Shown one piece after another: positions 17,023 to 26,754 of a stretch of 45,977 nucleotides of DNA. Numbering within the stretch: position 1 is the first letter of the stretch; each line of letters begins with the position of its first letter. The position numbers and the translations under genes are program-made. The notes beneath the pieces are model-generated. The model searched no databases. It worked only from the letters and a program-made list of their open reading frames with translations, and had not been told where the DNA came from. Location: positions 1-45,977 of the forward strand of contig CAMAPK010000017.1 in NCBI GenBank assembly GCA_945860135.1, given 5' to 3'. Source of the stretch: Nitrosovibrio sp. Nv4. Its GTDB lineage: Bacteria > Pseudomonadota > Gammaproteobacteria > Burkholderiales > Nitrosomonadaceae.

Positions 17023-18195
17023 TCAGGCCTCATCCGGCTCCGGGTTTTCTGCGGGCTTGGGTTTTGCCCTGGCTTTGGATGGCGCGGATTTTTTCTTGCC
17101 GACTTTGCCGGGAATTTTTGGCGTTTTGCACACCACATCGGCATTCTGCGCGCGATGACGCAACGCATGATCCATCAGCACCAGCGCCAGCATCGCTTCG
17201 GCAATGGGGGTCGCACGAATGCCGACACAGGGATCGTGTCTGCCGTGAGTTTCCACAATCACCGGTTTGCCCGCCTTGTCGATCGAGCGCCGCTCCAGGC
17301 GGATGCTGGAAGTGGGTTTGATGGCAAGATTCACGACGATATCCTGGCCGGTGGAAATGCCGCCCAGAATACCGCCGGCGTTGTTGCTGAGAAAGCCTGC
17401 GGGAGTGATTTCGTCGGAGTGTTCGGTGCCTTTCTGCGCGACGCTGGCAAACCCCGCGCCAATCTCCACGCCTTTTACCGCATTGATGCTCATCATGGCA
17501 TAAGCGATTTCCGCATCCAGCCGGTCGTATACCGGCTCACCCCAGCCTACCGGCACGCCTTCCGCCACCACGCTGATTTTTGCTCCGACCGAATCGCCGG
17601 ATTTGCGCAGCTTGTCCATGAATTCTTCAAGGCGCGGTACCAGACTGGCATCAGCCGCAAAAAACGGGTTCTGCTTCACCGCTTTCCATTGCTTGAATGG
17701 AATCTCTACCGGCCCCAATTGCGCCAGGTAGCCGCGGATCACCACGCCGTATTTTTCGCTCAGCCATTTCCTGGCAATGGCTGCCGCCGCCACCCGCACC
17801 GCAGTTTCGCGCGCAGAGGAACGGCCGCCGCCACGGTAGTCGCGGATGCCGTATTTCTGCCAATAGCTGTAGTCCGCGTGCCCAGGGCGGAAGGTGTCCA
17901 TGATCTTGCTGTAATCCTTGCTGCGCTGATCTTCATTGCGGATCAACAGCGCAATCGGTGTGCCGGTGGTTTTGCCCTCGAACACGCCGGAGAGAATTTC
18001 CACCGTGTCGGATTCGCGCCGCTGGGTGACATGGCGGGAGGTGCCGGGCTTGCGTCGATCCAGTTCCTGCTGAATGTCCGCGACGGATAATTCCATGCCG
18101 GGCGGACAGCCATCGACTACGCAACCGATCGCAGGGCCGTGGGATTCGCCGAAGGAAGTGACGCAAAAAAGCTTGCCGAGGGTATTGCCGGACAT
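17023..18195 (-). CDS. aroC: Chorismate synthase
   Basis: Converts 5-enolpyruvylshikimate-3-phosphate to chorismate, the last shikimate-pathway step, using reduced FMN. The first 355 residues are canonical: [20 protein letters not shown], the [21 protein letters not shown] and [13 protein letters not shown] segments, and [14 protein letters not shown]. At 390 residues it is about 25-30 longer than usual because of a C-terminal Lys/Pro/Ala tail ([20 protein letters not shown]). The tail is low-complexity and probably disordered. It follows the M17 aminopeptidase gene by 46 bases and precedes earP. Confidence 0.98.
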   Translation of the reverse strand: MSGNTLGKLFCVTSFGESHGPAIGCVVDGCPPGMELSVADIQQELDRRKPGTSRHVTQRRESDTVEILSGVFEGKTTGTPIALLIRNEDQRSKDYSKIMDTFRPGHADYSYWQKYGIRDYRGGGRSSARETAVRVAAAAIARKWLSEKYGVVIRGYLAQLGPVEIPFKQWKAVKQNPFFAADASLVPRLEEFMDKLRKSGDSVGAKISVVAEGVPVGWGEPVYDRLDAEIAYAMMSINAVKGVEIGAGFASVAQKGTEHSDEITPAGFLSNNAGGILGGISTGQDIVVNLAIKPTSSIRLERRSIDKAGKPVIVETHGRHDPCVGIRATPIAEAMLALVLMDHALRHRAQNADVVCKTPKIPGKVGKKKSAPSKARAKPKPAENPEPDEA

Positions 18196-18241
18196 ACTGT
18201 TACTCTCACAAAATCAAGGCGCCAAGTTTAGCATATTCGAG

Positions 18242-19717
18242 TTAAGACATGCCCTGCAGCATCTCCACTCCCCACGCCACGCCAAAGCCGGTGACGTCGC
18301 TGCCTACCGCGCCCAGCCCGCCTTTGCTGCTGCTGGCAGAGAGATCCATATGCAGCCACGGCATATCGCTGGTAAAGCGGCTGAGAAAACGTGCGGCGAG
18401 GATGTGGTCCGCCTCGCCATCCAGCGTGCATTGCTTGATGTCGGCAATTTTACTTTCCAGATCGGTCTCGTAATCGGCATCCAGCGGAAATGCCCAGATG
18501 CGTTCGCCACTGGATTTTCCTGCTGCCAGCGCCTGCTGCGCCAGATCATCACGATTGCTGAAAATGCCGCTGTAACGCGACCCCAGCGCCACGTGCATGC
18601 TGCCGGTCAGCGTGGCGAAATCCATCATCACATCGGGTTTCTGCTTCACCGCCAGCGTCAATGTGTCGGCCAGCACCATGCGCCCCTCGGCATCAGTGTG
18701 CATGATTTCGATGGTGGTGCCGTTCAATGCCGTGATGACGTCGTTCTGTTTGTAGGCACGCGGGCCGATGTGATTCTGCGCAATGGCGAGCCAGCAGTCG
18801 ATGTTCACCGGCAGAGCGGCGCGGGTGGCGGCCAGCAGGATGCCCAGCGCCACCGCTGAGCCGTTCATGTCCTCGTGCATCCCGTGCATGTAGCGCGCCG
18901 GCTTCAGATTGTTGCCGCCGGTATCAAAGCAGATGCCCTTGCCCACCAGTGCCACGGTTTTCTTCGCACCCTTTACGCGTCGCTGCAAATGCACGATGGC
19001 GGCGTCTTGCGGGTCGCTGCCCTGGGCCACTGCGACAAATGCGCCCGCACCCATTTTGCGCAATGCCTTGAGATCAAATTCCTGGTGCTTCCAGCCTTCA
19101 CTGGCTGCGAGTTTCTTGACGCGTTTGCGATAAGCCTCCGGCGTCAGTTCATTCGGCGGCAGCATCGTCAACTCACGCGTGAGCAGGTTGCCTTCCGCCT
19201 TGGCGCGCAGCAGCGCAAAGCCATCGGCTTGCTTGTGCCCATGCAGCATGATTGCGGTGAGCGCTTTCCTGCCAGGCTTGTTCTTGCCGGTTTTGCGCGA
19301 CGGCAGCAGCGCACCGTTGACCCATGCGGCATACAGCGCCAGTTCCGCAAATACGCGCTTCTGCCCGGCATCACCGTAAACCGCAAGACCTATCTCTGCC
19401 GGATTTTCTTCCAGCAGCAATTGCACGGCTTTGCGCACGCAGGTTTGCTGCTCGAATCTGGATTTGTCCAGGTCTGGCATGATCCAGGCACACAACGCGC
19501 CGCTCTTGAGATTGGCACTCACCGGTGCGTCGCTGATTTCATCCGGTTTCATCTTGCGCCGCGCCAGCAGAGCCTCCAGTACGTCCCTGCCCGGAAAATC
19601 GGGTTTATCCGGGAATTTATCCGGCGACTTGCCCAGTTTCGGCAATATCACCAGAATGTGTGTGGCCTTGGTGGAATGGCTTGGGGGTGAAGCATTCTGT
19701 GTCAGTGTCGCAAGCAT
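18242..19717 (-). CDS. M17-family leucyl aminopeptidase
   Basis: A 491-residue cytosolic dizinc aminopeptidase. The catalytic C-terminal half has GKGICFDTGGNNLKP, HEDMNGSAV and HTDAEGRMVLADT, the equivalents of the E. coli PepA metal/catalytic motifs (GKGxxFDSGG, DMxGAA, NTDAEGR). All metal-ligand aspartates and the glutamate are retained, while neighbouring positions differ (His for Asn before TDAEGR, Thr for Ser in FDSGG). This matches a PepA-like subgroup rather than PepA itself. It would release N-terminal residues during peptide turnover. The first gene of a probable run with aroC-earP-efp. Confidence 0.93.
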   Translation of the reverse strand: MLATLTQNASPPSHSTKATHILVILPKLGKSPDKFPDKPDFPGRDVLEALLARRKMKPDEISDAPVSANLKSGALCAWIMPDLDKSRFEQQTCVRKAVQLLLEENPAEIGLAVYGDAGQKRVFAELALYAAWVNGALLPSRKTGKNKPGRKALTAIMLHGHKQADGFALLRAKAEGNLLTRELTMLPPNELTPEAYRKRVKKLAASEGWKHQEFDLKALRKMGAGAFVAVAQGSDPQDAAIVHLQRRVKGAKKTVALVGKGICFDTGGNNLKPARYMHGMHEDMNGSAVALGILLAATRAALPVNIDCWLAIAQNHIGPRAYKQNDVITALNGTTIEIMHTDAEGRMVLADTLTLAVKQKPDVMMDFATLTGSMHVALGSRYSGIFSNRDDLAQQALAAGKSSGERIWAFPLDADYETDLESKIADIKQCTLDGEADHILAARFLSRFTSDMPWLHMDLSASSSKGGLGAVGSDVTGFGVAWGVEMLQGMS

Positions 19718-19827
19718 TGGCGGCTGTCCCGTGAAATATCAGTTATCATTATATACGCCCTATGCCATTATCACTTGATGCAGCTTTTTGCCCAGACTGC
19801 CCGCTGACTTTCAACCTCTGACTCCCC

Positions 19828-20622
19828 ATGCGCCAATACCTCGACCTGATGCAGCATGTGCGCAAGCACGGACACAAGAAATCCGACCGCACCGGCACCG
19901 GCACGCTTTCCGTATTTGGCTACCAGATGCGCTTTGATCTGTCGGAGGGGTTCCCGCTGGTCACCACCAAGAAATGTCATCTGAAATCCATTATTCACGA
20001 ATTGCTGTGGTTTCTGCAGGGCAACACCAACATCAAATACCTCAAGGACAACGGCGTCTCCATCTGGGATGAATGGGCCGATGCGAACGGCGATCTGGGT
20101 CCGATCTATGGGCACCAGTGGCGCTCCTGGCCGAGCGCGGACGGGCAGCACATCGATCAGATCACGCAGGTGATCGAGCAGATCAGGAATACCCCCGACT
20201 CGCGGCGCATGATCGTTTCGGCCTGGAATGTGAGTGAATTGGACAAGATGAAATTGCCGCCCTGCCATGCTTTTTTCCAATTCTATGTCGCTGACGGCAG
20301 ACTCTCCTGCCAGCTCTATCAGCGCAGCGCCGATATCTTTCTGGGGGTGCCATTCAACATCGCTTCCTACGCGCTGCTGACGCTGATGATGGCGCAAGTC
20401 TGCGGACTGAAACCCGGTGATTTCGTGCACACCTTCGGTGATGCGCATCTTTATCTCAACCATCTGGAGCAGGTGCAGGAGCAGTTGAGCCGCGAACCGA
20501 GGAAGCTGCCGACAATGCAACTGAATCCGGCAGTCAACAGCATATTCGATTTCACCTATGCGGATTTCACGCTGCAAGGCTACGATCCGTACCCGTCGAT
20601 CAAGGCGCCGGTCGCGGTATGA
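19828..20622 (+). CDS. thyA: Thymidylate synthase
   Basis: Methylates dUMP to dTMP with methylene-tetrahydrofolate, yielding dihydrofolate. The 264-residue length equals that of E. coli ThyA; the catalytic nucleophile is C146 in [13 protein letters not shown], and [19 protein letters not shown] and HTFGDAHLY are the dUMP/folate-binding elements. The TGA overlaps the ATG of folA by four bases (ATGA), so synthesis and recycling of dihydrofolate are translationally coupled. No Shine-Dalgarno sequence is evident before the ATG. Confidence 0.99.
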   Translation: MRQYLDLMQHVRKHGHKKSDRTGTGTLSVFGYQMRFDLSEGFPLVTTKKCHLKSIIHELLWFLQGNTNIKYLKDNGVSIWDEWADANGDLGPIYGHQWRSWPSADGQHIDQITQVIEQIRNTPDSRRMIVSAWNVSELDKMKLPPCHAFFQFYVADGRLSCQLYQRSADIFLGVPFNIASYALLTLMMAQVCGLKPGDFVHTFGDAHLYLNHLEQVQEQLSREPRKLPTMQLNPAVNSIFDFTYADFTLQGYDPYPSIKAPVAV

Positions 20623-21128
20623 GTCCACCACGCTTTTCCATTCTGGTGGCGATGGCAAAAAACCGCGTCATCGGCAGGAACAATGCATTGCCGTGGCAGT
20701 TATCCCCCGACTTGAAACGCTTCAAGCAACTCACCATGGGGCATCACATCATCATGGGGCGCAAGACCTATGAATCCATCGGCAGACCCTTGCCTGGCCG
20801 CACCAGCGTCATCGTCAGCCGTCAGTCTGATTATCGGGCTCCGGGGGCCATCGTGGTGGGTTCGCTAGCCGAGGCGCTGAAAGTCTGCAGCGAAGGAAAA
20901 GAGATGGATCGGGAAAGCTTTGTCATCGGCGGCGCGGAGATCTACCAGCAGGCTCTGGGAGTGTGCCAGCGTATGTATGTCACCGAGATACAGCAGGAAT
21001 TCGACGGGGATGCGCTATTCCCCGAATTCGACCTGCGGGAATGGCGTGAAATTTCCCGTGAAAAACACCGGCTGGATGGAGATGACGGACTGGAATATCA
21101 TTTTGTGGTGCTTGACCGCAGAACCTGA
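20619..21128 (+). CDS. folA: Dihydrofolate reductase
   Basis: Reduces dihydrofolate to tetrahydrofolate with NADPH. The 169-residue protein shows the active-site segment [20 protein letters not shown] (proton-donor Asp in PDL), the NADPH motif [16 protein letters not shown] and [12 protein letters not shown]. Length is slightly above that of E. coli FolA (159). The gene starts inside the thyA stop and ends at a terminator shared with the decarboxylase. Confidence 0.98.
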   Translation: MSPPRFSILVAMAKNRVIGRNNALPWQLSPDLKRFKQLTMGHHIIMGRKTYESIGRPLPGRTSVIVSRQSDYRAPGAIVVGSLAEALKVCSEGKEMDRESFVIGGAEIYQQALGVCQRMYVTEIQQEFDGDALFPEFDLREWREISREKHRLDGDDGLEYHFVVLDRRT

Positions 21129-21167
21129 GTAAACCGCTCCGCTGCAAATGGTGGACGAAAGACGCAA

Positions 21168-21200
21168 AAAAATGGCGGAGCGCAATGCTCCGCCATTTTT
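21168..21200. terminator. Bidirectional rho-independent terminator between folA and the decarboxylase
   Basis: A perfect 14-bp stem, AAAAATGGCGGAGC (21168-21181) with GCTCCGCCATTTTT (21187-21200), loop GCAAT. A-run on one arm and T-run on the other serve both converging genes. Confidence 0.9.
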
Positions 21201-21215
21201 GTTCACAAGGAAGAT

Positions 21216-22391
21216 CTAGATCACCACCACATCCGGCAACGGGAAGCCATTGAAGTTGCTGGCGTAAGCAGTGGTATAAGCGCCGGCATTGGGAATATAG
21301 ATGAAATCCCCTTCCTGGATATCTTCCGGCAGCATCTCGTCGCGCATCAGGATGTCCACCGAATCGCAAGTTGGTCCGGCAACGCACCAGGAAATATCCT
21401 GTCCTTTGCGATCGGTAATAATTTCATAGCGTAGGCCTTCGGTGACCTCGATCACGCCGCCAAACATGCCCGCATCCCAGTACATCCAGCGTTTGCCGTT
21501 GCGGGTGGCGGTGCCCACCACGCGGCAGACAAAGTAAGCCGCGTCCGACACCAGATAACGCCCCGGTTCGGCCATGACATGGATATCCGCCGGCAAATCG
21601 GCGATGGCCGCATTCACCACTTCCCCGATCACTTCTATCGAAGGAATGGGTTTGACATGACGCACCGGGTAGCCGCCACCGATGTTCAGCAGGCGCGGAT
21701 TCAATCCGGCATGACGCATGTCGGCAAATACATTTTTTGCGCGTGTGATCCCTTCCTGCCAGTTCTGTGGATTGCGGCACTGCGAGCCGACATGAAAAGT
21801 TACGCCGGCAAGATCCGCCTTGAGCTTGACTGCTTCGAGGATGATCTCCTTGATCTCGGCGGCATGGGTGCCGAATTTTCCTGCCAACGGCCAATCACTG
21901 CCGATGTTGGGGGTATCAATGCGCATGTACATTTTTGCGTCCGGTTTGACGCTGACGATTTTGCGCAATTCTTCCACGCTGTCCAGCACGTACCATTCGA
22001 CACCCTTGGCGGCGGCATATTCCAGATATGCCCGCGACTTCATCGGATTGCTGTAATAGATTTCCGCAGCCGGCACACCCAGGCTGAGCAGGAGATCCAG
22101 TTCGGCAATGGAAGCGATTTCAAAACCCGTACCTTCCTCGATCAGCGCTTGCAGCACGCGTGGATCGGGATTAGCCTTGACTGCGTAATGCGGATGCACA
22201 CGCGGCATGACGGCTTTGAAACGGCGGGCTTTGTTGCGGACGATATTGCTGTCAACCAGCAGGAACGGCTTGCTGTAGCCCTTTTGCAGGGCTGCCCGGA
22301 CATGTTCAAAATCCAGGCTGACTTCGGGATGGGTGTCGAATATAACTTCAGCTTCTACTTTTTTTCGTAGAGCGGCGGTACGTGTTTGCAT
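21216..22391 (-). CDS. Ornithine/lysine-type PLP (fold III) decarboxylase
   Basis: A 391-residue alanine-racemase-fold decarboxylase. The PLP lysine is K72 in HYAVKANPDP; HVGSQ (H200), the phosphate-binding GGGYP, EPGRY (E275) and the second-subunit cysteine C342 in GPTCDS are all present. The family makes putrescine from ornithine (and sometimes cadaverine from lysine), the entry to polyamines; it acts as a homodimer. The GPTCDSVD context favours ornithine, but specificity is not proven by sequence. The start has GGAGG 9 bases upstream and lies 22 bases after a 21-codon ORF, probably on the same transcript. Confidence 0.93.
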   Translation of the reverse strand: MQTRTAALRKKVEAEVIFDTHPEVSLDFEHVRAALQKGYSKPFLLVDSNIVRNKARRFKAVMPRVHPHYAVKANPDPRVLQALIEEGTGFEIASIAELDLLLSLGVPAAEIYYSNPMKSRAYLEYAAAKGVEWYVLDSVEELRKIVSVKPDAKMYMRIDTPNIGSDWPLAGKFGTHAAEIKEIILEAVKLKADLAGVTFHVGSQCRNPQNWQEGITRAKNVFADMRHAGLNPRLLNIGGGYPVRHVKPIPSIEVIGEVVNAAIADLPADIHVMAEPGRYLVSDAAYFVCRVVGTATRNGKRWMYWDAGMFGGVIEVTEGLRYEIITDRKGQDISWCVAGPTCDSVDILMRDEMLPEDIQEGDFIYIPNAGAYTTAYASNFNGFPLPDVVVI

Positions 22392-22413
22392 GAGAGTCTT
22401 CCTCCGGGAGGCG

Positions 22414-22479
22414 CTACGTTTCGGGAATATGGATGTTGACCAGATCGACCGGGCCGAAGTAGTTTGCTTTGCTTTTCAT
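22414..22479 (-). CDS. 21-residue upstream ORF, candidate leader peptide
   Basis: The ORF begins MKSKANYF, continues GPVDLVN and ends IHIPET. Its Shine-Dalgarno AGGAGG (22485-22490), five bases before the ATG, is among the best in the window, better than that of the decarboxylase it precedes. It lies about 39 bases after a predicted transcription start (promoter 22525-22552) and ends 22 bases before the decarboxylase ATG. The position suggests a regulatory leader peptide that controls decarboxylase translation, or a small functional protein. I do not recognise the peptide, and it is unlike the SpeFL ornithine sensor known from enterobacteria. Confidence 0.6.
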   Translation of the reverse strand: MKSKANYFGPVDLVNIHIPET

Positions 22480-22524
22480 GATGACCTCCTGTGCTCTATT
22501 GATTGAGGGCTACGAAAAAACCGG

Positions 22525-22552
22525 ATTATAGACCGCATTCCAGCGGAATCAA
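22525..22552 (-). promoter_or_regulatory. Sigma70-type promoter of the leader ORF/decarboxylase
   Basis: On the minus strand, -35 TTGATT (22547-22552) and -10 TATAAT (22525-22530) are 16 bases apart. The spacer contains the perfect inverted repeat ATTCC-GCT-GGAAT (22537-22549), which overlaps the -35 edge and could be an operator. Confidence 0.6.
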
Positions 22553-22575
22553 GTGTTTTTTTAGGCCGAAGAGAC

Positions 22576-22600
22576 GATGTCGCAACCTGCCGGCGACATC
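22576..22600. repeat. Inverted repeat upstream of the decarboxylase promoter
   Basis: GATGTCGC (22576-22583) pairs with GCGACATC (22593-22600), loop of nine bases. There is no T-run on the dcd-transcript side, so it is a poor intrinsic terminator; it may be a mRNA 3'-end stem for dcd or a protein site. Confidence 0.4.
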
Positions 22601-22745
22601 ACCAAAAAAACCATTTAATATCATATGATTATTACGAGCCTGAGGGGAAGCTATTGGGGTTCGGAGGGGGTACGGCCACAACAGTTTGCGCTTTCCGGCA
22701 AGAACACTGCAACCGGACAGGGTGTGGCGTGCCCGTCGAGGTTCC

Positions 22746-23312
22746 CTAGATTTTCGGCAGGGTCACGCCGTGCTGGCCCTGATATTTTCCGCCGCGATCC
22801 TTGTACGAAGTCTCGCATACTTCATCGGACTCGAAAAAGATCACCTGAGCTACGCCTTCATTCGCGTAAATCTTGGCGGGTAGCGGAGTGGTATTGGAGA
22901 ATTCCAGGGTTACAAATCCTTCCCACTCCGGTTCGAACGGGGTGACATTAACGATGATTCCGCAGCGGGCATAAGTGGATTTGCCCAGACAGATGGTCAG
23001 CACGTTGCGCGGGATGCGGAAATATTCGATGGTGCGCGCCAGCGCAAAGGAATTGGGCGGGATGATGCAGACATCGTTTTTCACGTCGACGAAGGAATTG
23101 GCATCGAAATTCTTCGGGTCGACAATGGTCGAATTGATGTTGGTGAACAGCTTGAATTCATCCGAACAGCGGATATCGTAGCCGTAACTCGAAGTGCCGT
23201 AGGAAACGATCTTGTGGCCGTTCTGCTGCTTGACCTGATTGGGCTCGAACGGCTCGATCATGCCGTGCTCCGTCGCCATGCGGCGGATCCACTTGTCTGA
23301 TTTTATGGTCAT
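22746..23312 (-). CDS. dcd: dCTP deaminase
   Basis: Deaminates dCTP to dUTP, feeding dUMP for thymidylate synthesis. The 188-residue protein has [10 protein letters not shown], the [11 protein letters not shown] loop with the catalytic arginine, and [18 protein letters not shown] with the catalytic glutamate. It functions as a homotrimer. The ATG lies 4 bases after the mrp stop, so it is in one operon with mrp. It also links to thyA-folA 1.6 kb away by pathway. Confidence 0.98.
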   Translation of the reverse strand: MTIKSDKWIRRMATEHGMIEPFEPNQVKQQNGHKIVSYGTSSYGYDIRCSDEFKLFTNINSTIVDPKNFDANSFVDVKNDVCIIPPNSFALARTIEYFRIPRNVLTICLGKSTYARCGIIVNVTPFEPEWEGFVTLEFSNTTPLPAKIYANEGVAQVIFFESDEVCETSYKDRGGKYQGQHGVTLPKI

Positions 23313-23316
23313 GGGT

Positions 23317-24405
23317 TCAGTTATCCTCGATCACGATCTTGGCGAATAGCTCGGAGTAATCCTGCGACAATTCGTCAACCTTCACCGCAATGCGCCGGGC
23401 AATGCCGCGATAAATCCCCGCCACGCGTCCGTCGGGGTCCGCCACCACAGTCGGCGTACCGGAATCAGTCTGCTCACGGATTTTGATGTCGAGCGGCAAT
23501 GCTCCCAGAAACTCCGTGTCGTAGTCCTTGCACATTTTCTCGCCGCCGCCCGCCCCGAAAATATGCTCGGCATGGCCGCAACTGGAGCAGATGTGAATGC
23601 TCATGTTCTCGACGATGCCGATGATCGGAATGCCCACTTTCTGGAACATCTTGAGTCCCTTGCGCGCATCCAGCAATGCAATGTCCTGCGGAGTCGTGAC
23701 GATGACCGCGCCCGTAACCGGCACTTTCTGCGCCAGTGTCAGCTGAATGTCGCCGGTGCCAGGCGGCATGTCGATGATGAGATAGTCCACATCGTGCCAG
23801 CGGGTTTCGTTTAACAGCTGTTGCAATGCCTGCGTCACCATCGGCCCGCGCCACACCATGGGGGTATCCGCGTCGATCAGCAGGCCGATGGACATGGCCT
23901 GAATGCCGTGCGCTTTCATCGGCTCCAGATTCTTGCCATCGAGAGATTCGGGACGGCCGGTAATGCCCAGCATCTGTGGTTGCGAAGGACCATAGATGTC
24001 GGCATCCAGAATGCCGACGGAAGCGCCTTCCGCAGCCAGTGCCAGTGCCAGATTGACCGCGGTGGCGGATTTGCCCACGCCGCCCTTGCCGGAAGCCACG
24101 GCGATGATGTTCTTTATCCCCGGAATGAGCTTCACGCCGCGCTGCACGCTGTGTGGAACAATCTTGCTGGTGACAGCGACGTTCACGGAACCGATGCCGG
24201 GAATGGTTGCAAGCTTGTCAGTCACCTGTTTGCGGATGCTCTCGCTCACGCTCCTGGCCGGATAACCCAGCACGATGTCGAGTGCTACGTTGCTGCCGTC
24301 TATTCGGATATTGCGCGCTTCCTTGCTGGTCACATAGTCTTTGCCGGTACTGAGATCGGTGATCTCCTTGAGGACGGACTGCACCTGCTGCTCCGAAATG
24401 ACCAC
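23317..24405 (-). CDS. mrp: Mrp/ApbC/NBP35-family iron-sulfur cluster carrier ATPase
   Basis: A 362-residue P-loop ATPase that carries and delivers Fe-S clusters. An N-terminal MIP18/DUF59 domain (about residues 5-85) precedes the deviant Walker [20 protein letters not shown], and the cluster-binding CSSCGH (two cysteines). It starts at a GTG (24403-24405) with GGGAG about 8 bases upstream. It is divergent from metG over 111 bases, as in many proteobacteria, and is followed by dcd. Confidence 0.96.
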   Translation of the reverse strand: MVISEQQVQSVLKEITDLSTGKDYVTSKEARNIRIDGSNVALDIVLGYPARSVSESIRKQVTDKLATIPGIGSVNVAVTSKIVPHSVQRGVKLIPGIKNIIAVASGKGGVGKSATAVNLALALAAEGASVGILDADIYGPSQPQMLGITGRPESLDGKNLEPMKAHGIQAMSIGLLIDADTPMVWRGPMVTQALQQLLNETRWHDVDYLIIDMPPGTGDIQLTLAQKVPVTGAVIVTTPQDIALLDARKGLKMFQKVGIPIIGIVENMSIHICSSCGHAEHIFGAGGGEKMCKDYDTEFLGALPLDIKIREQTDSGTPTVVADPDGRVAGIYRGIARRIAVKVDELSQDYSELFAKIVIEDN

Positions 24406-24516
24406 TCTGCAACTCCCTTATGCTGAAACGCAAATAGACGCTGAATTTTAACAAATATTAGATTGGGTTATACAGTTTGTTACAATCCGCGTTTATCGGA
24501 TTCTTACAGGCAGTTG

Positions 24517-26724
24517 ATGAGCAAGCGAAAAATCCTGGTCACCTCCGCCCTGCCCTATGCCAATGGCAGCATTCATCTCGGCCATCTGGTGGAATACATC
24601 CAGACCGACATCTGGGTGCGTTTCCAGAAAATGCAAGGCCACGAAGTATATTACGTATGTGCCGATGATACCCACGGCACGCCCATCATGCTGCGCGCCG
24701 AAAAAGAGGGCATCACCCCGGAAGCGCTGATCGTGCGGGTGCAGAAGGAACACGAACGTGACTTCGCCGGTTTCCACGTCGAGTTCGACAACTATTACAC
24801 CACGCACTCGCCCGAGACCCGCCATTATTCCGAGGATATCTACGGCAAACTCAAAACTGCCGGACTGATAACGTCCCGTGCGGTCGAGCAGTTCTATGAC
24901 CCGGTCAAGCAGATGTTTCTGCCGGACCGCTTCATCAAGGGTGAATGCCCCAAATGCGGCGCCAAGGATCAGTACGGCGATAACTGCGAAGCCTGCGGTG
25001 CGGCCTATGCGCCCACCGATCTGAAGAACCCGTATTCCGCAGTATCCGGCGCAGTCCCGATAAAAAAGGCATCGGAGCACTTCTTTTTCAAGCTCTCGGA
25101 CAGCCGTTGCGTGGATTTCCTGCGCGCATGGACGACCTCGGGCACGCTGCAAACCGAGGCTGCCAACAAAATGCGCGAGTGGCTGGGAGAGGCGGACGAA
25201 AACAAGCTCTCTGACTGGGACATCTCGCGCGATGCGCCCTACTTCGGTTTCGAGATTCCCGATGCGCCAGGAAAATACTTCTACGTGTGGCTGGATGCAC
25301 CGGTCGGCTACATGGGCAGTTTCAGGAAATTATGTGACGACAAGGGCATCGATTTCGACGAATTCTGGCGGAAGGACTCAACCGCCGAGCTTTATCACTT
25401 CATCGGCAAGGACATCCTTTACTTCCACGCATTGTTCTGGCCGGCGATGCTGGAAAATGCGGGTTACCGCACGCCAACAAACATCTATGCCCACGGCTTT
25501 CTCACTGTCAACGGCGAGAAGATGTCCAAGTCGCGCGGCACTTTCATCACTGCCGAGAGCTACTTGCAGCAGGGACTGAACCCGGAGTGGCTGCGTTATT
25601 ACTACGCCGCCAAACTCAACGCGACGATGGAAGACATCGACCTGAACCTGGAAGATTTTACCGCACGGGTAAATTCGGATTTGGTCGGGAAATACGTAAA
25701 TATCGCAAGCCGCTGTTTAGGCTTTATAACTAAAAGATTCAACGGAAAATTAGGAAAAATGACTGATGGGGACATAGGGTGGCTCCGCCAGGTAAAGGGG
25801 CAGGAATTACCAGAATCGTTTAACGCGGCTTGGACTCGACCTGAGATTGAGGTCGCGGCATCCGCAGTATCAAGATCTCTTTCGGCAAAAGACAAAAAAG
25901 AAATATCTAATGATGAATCGGTAGTAATAGCAAGCAGAAAAACCATAGAGCAACTATATGACAACCGCGAATTTGGTAAAGCAACACGCGCCATCATGCA
26001 GTTAGTAGATACTGCAAACGTCTACGTCGATCGAGAAAAACCGTGGGAACTCGCAAATGATCCCGCCAAGTCTCAACGACTACATGAAGTGTGTACTACA
26101 GCAATTAACATGTTCCGGGCTCTTACAATATTTCTTAAACCTGTACTGCCTGCTACTGCAGAAAAAATTGAGCAACTCTTAAACACTCCAAAACTAGATT
26201 GGTCACACCTTGAAACAGACTTTCATGAAAATCATGAAATCAACCCTTACTCTCATCTCATAACCCGTATCGACCCCAAGCAGATCGCCGCGCTAGTCGA
26301 AGTCAGCACGGCAAGTCTCAAACCTACTGCGCCACAACCGCATTCGCAGCAGCGCCATGCCCAACACCAGGAGAATATCGTGGAAACCACCACCCAGCCC
26401 GCCACCATCAGCATCGATAATTTCAGCAAAATAGATTTGCGCGTCGCTCGCATCGTCAACGCCGAACTGGTGGAAGGTGCGGACAAGCTGCTCAAGCTCA
26501 CGCTGGACATCGGCACAGAACAACGCACTGTGTTCGCAGGCATCAAATCCGCCTATGACCCGGAAAAACTGAAAGGACGATTGACCGTGATGGTGGCCAA
26601 TCTCGCACCGCGCAAGATGAAATTCGGTCTGTCGGAAGGGATGGTGCTGGCAGCCGGTGACGGCAACGGGCTGTATCTTCTGGGTCCCGATGAAGGCGCA
26701 CAGCCCGGGATGCGAATCAAGTAA
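24517..26724 (+). CDS. metG: Methionine-tRNA ligase with an unusual central segment
   Basis: Charges tRNA-Met. The 735-residue protein has the HIGH equivalent HLGH (20-23), zinc cysteines in [25 protein letters not shown] at 335-339, and a C-terminal tRNA-binding OB domain (about 625-735, [20 protein letters not shown]...). The ATG at 24517 is chosen because homologs start [17 protein letters not shown]; the frame is open 18 codons upstream. Between F408 (TKRF) and R484 (NREF) lie 75 residues, against about 30 in E. coli. Nucleotides of about 25670-26275 are markedly AT-rich with ATA, TTA and AGA codons unlike the rest, so the anticodon-binding part looks acquired or rearranged. The reading frame stays intact. 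Confidence 0.96.
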   Translation: MSKRKILVTSALPYANGSIHLGHLVEYIQTDIWVRFQKMQGHEVYYVCADDTHGTPIMLRAEKEGITPEALIVRVQKEHERDFAGFHVEFDNYYTTHSPETRHYSEDIYGKLKTAGLITSRAVEQFYDPVKQMFLPDRFIKGECPKCGAKDQYGDNCEACGAAYAPTDLKNPYSAVSGAVPIKKASEHFFFKLSDSRCVDFLRAWTTSGTLQTEAANKMREWLGEADENKLSDWDISRDAPYFGFEIPDAPGKYFYVWLDAPVGYMGSFRKLCDDKGIDFDEFWRKDSTAELYHFIGKDILYFHALFWPAMLENAGYRTPTNIYAHGFLTVNGEKMSKSRGTFITAESYLQQGLNPEWLRYYYAAKLNATMEDIDLNLEDFTARVNSDLVGKYVNIASRCLGFITKRFNGKLGKMTDGDIGWLRQVKGQELPESFNAAWTRPEIEVAASAVSRSLSAKDKKEISNDESVVIASRKTIEQLYDNREFGKATRAIMQLVDTANVYVDREKPWELANDPAKSQRLHEVCTTAINMFRALTIFLKPVLPATAEKIEQLLNTPKLDWSHLETDFHENHEINPYSHLITRIDPKQIAALVEVSTASLKPTAPQPHSQQRHAQHQENIVETTTQPATISIDNFSKIDLRVARIVNAELVEGADKLLKLTLDIGTEQRTVFAGIKSAYDPEKLKGRLTVMVANLAPRKMKFGLSEGMVLAAGDGNGLYLLGPDEGAQPGMRIK
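25670..26275 (+). other. Low-GC mosaic segment inside metG
   Basis: By my count 25681-26280 is about 43% GC, while sampled 60-base lines on either side are 55-58%. Codons ATA (Ile), TTA (Leu) and AGA (Arg) become frequent here and are rare in the rest of the gene. The frame continues through and encodes the anticodon-binding helices plus an extra stretch. Suggests homologous recombination with foreign DNA. Confidence 0.7.
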
Positions 26725-26754
26725 CAGCCGGTATGGGTCGGGCGCGGGCGCGGT

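Noticed and set aside
24493-25152. 219-codon minus-strand frame opposite the metG start
   Set aside because: Shadow of metG; the plus frame has all synthetase motifs.
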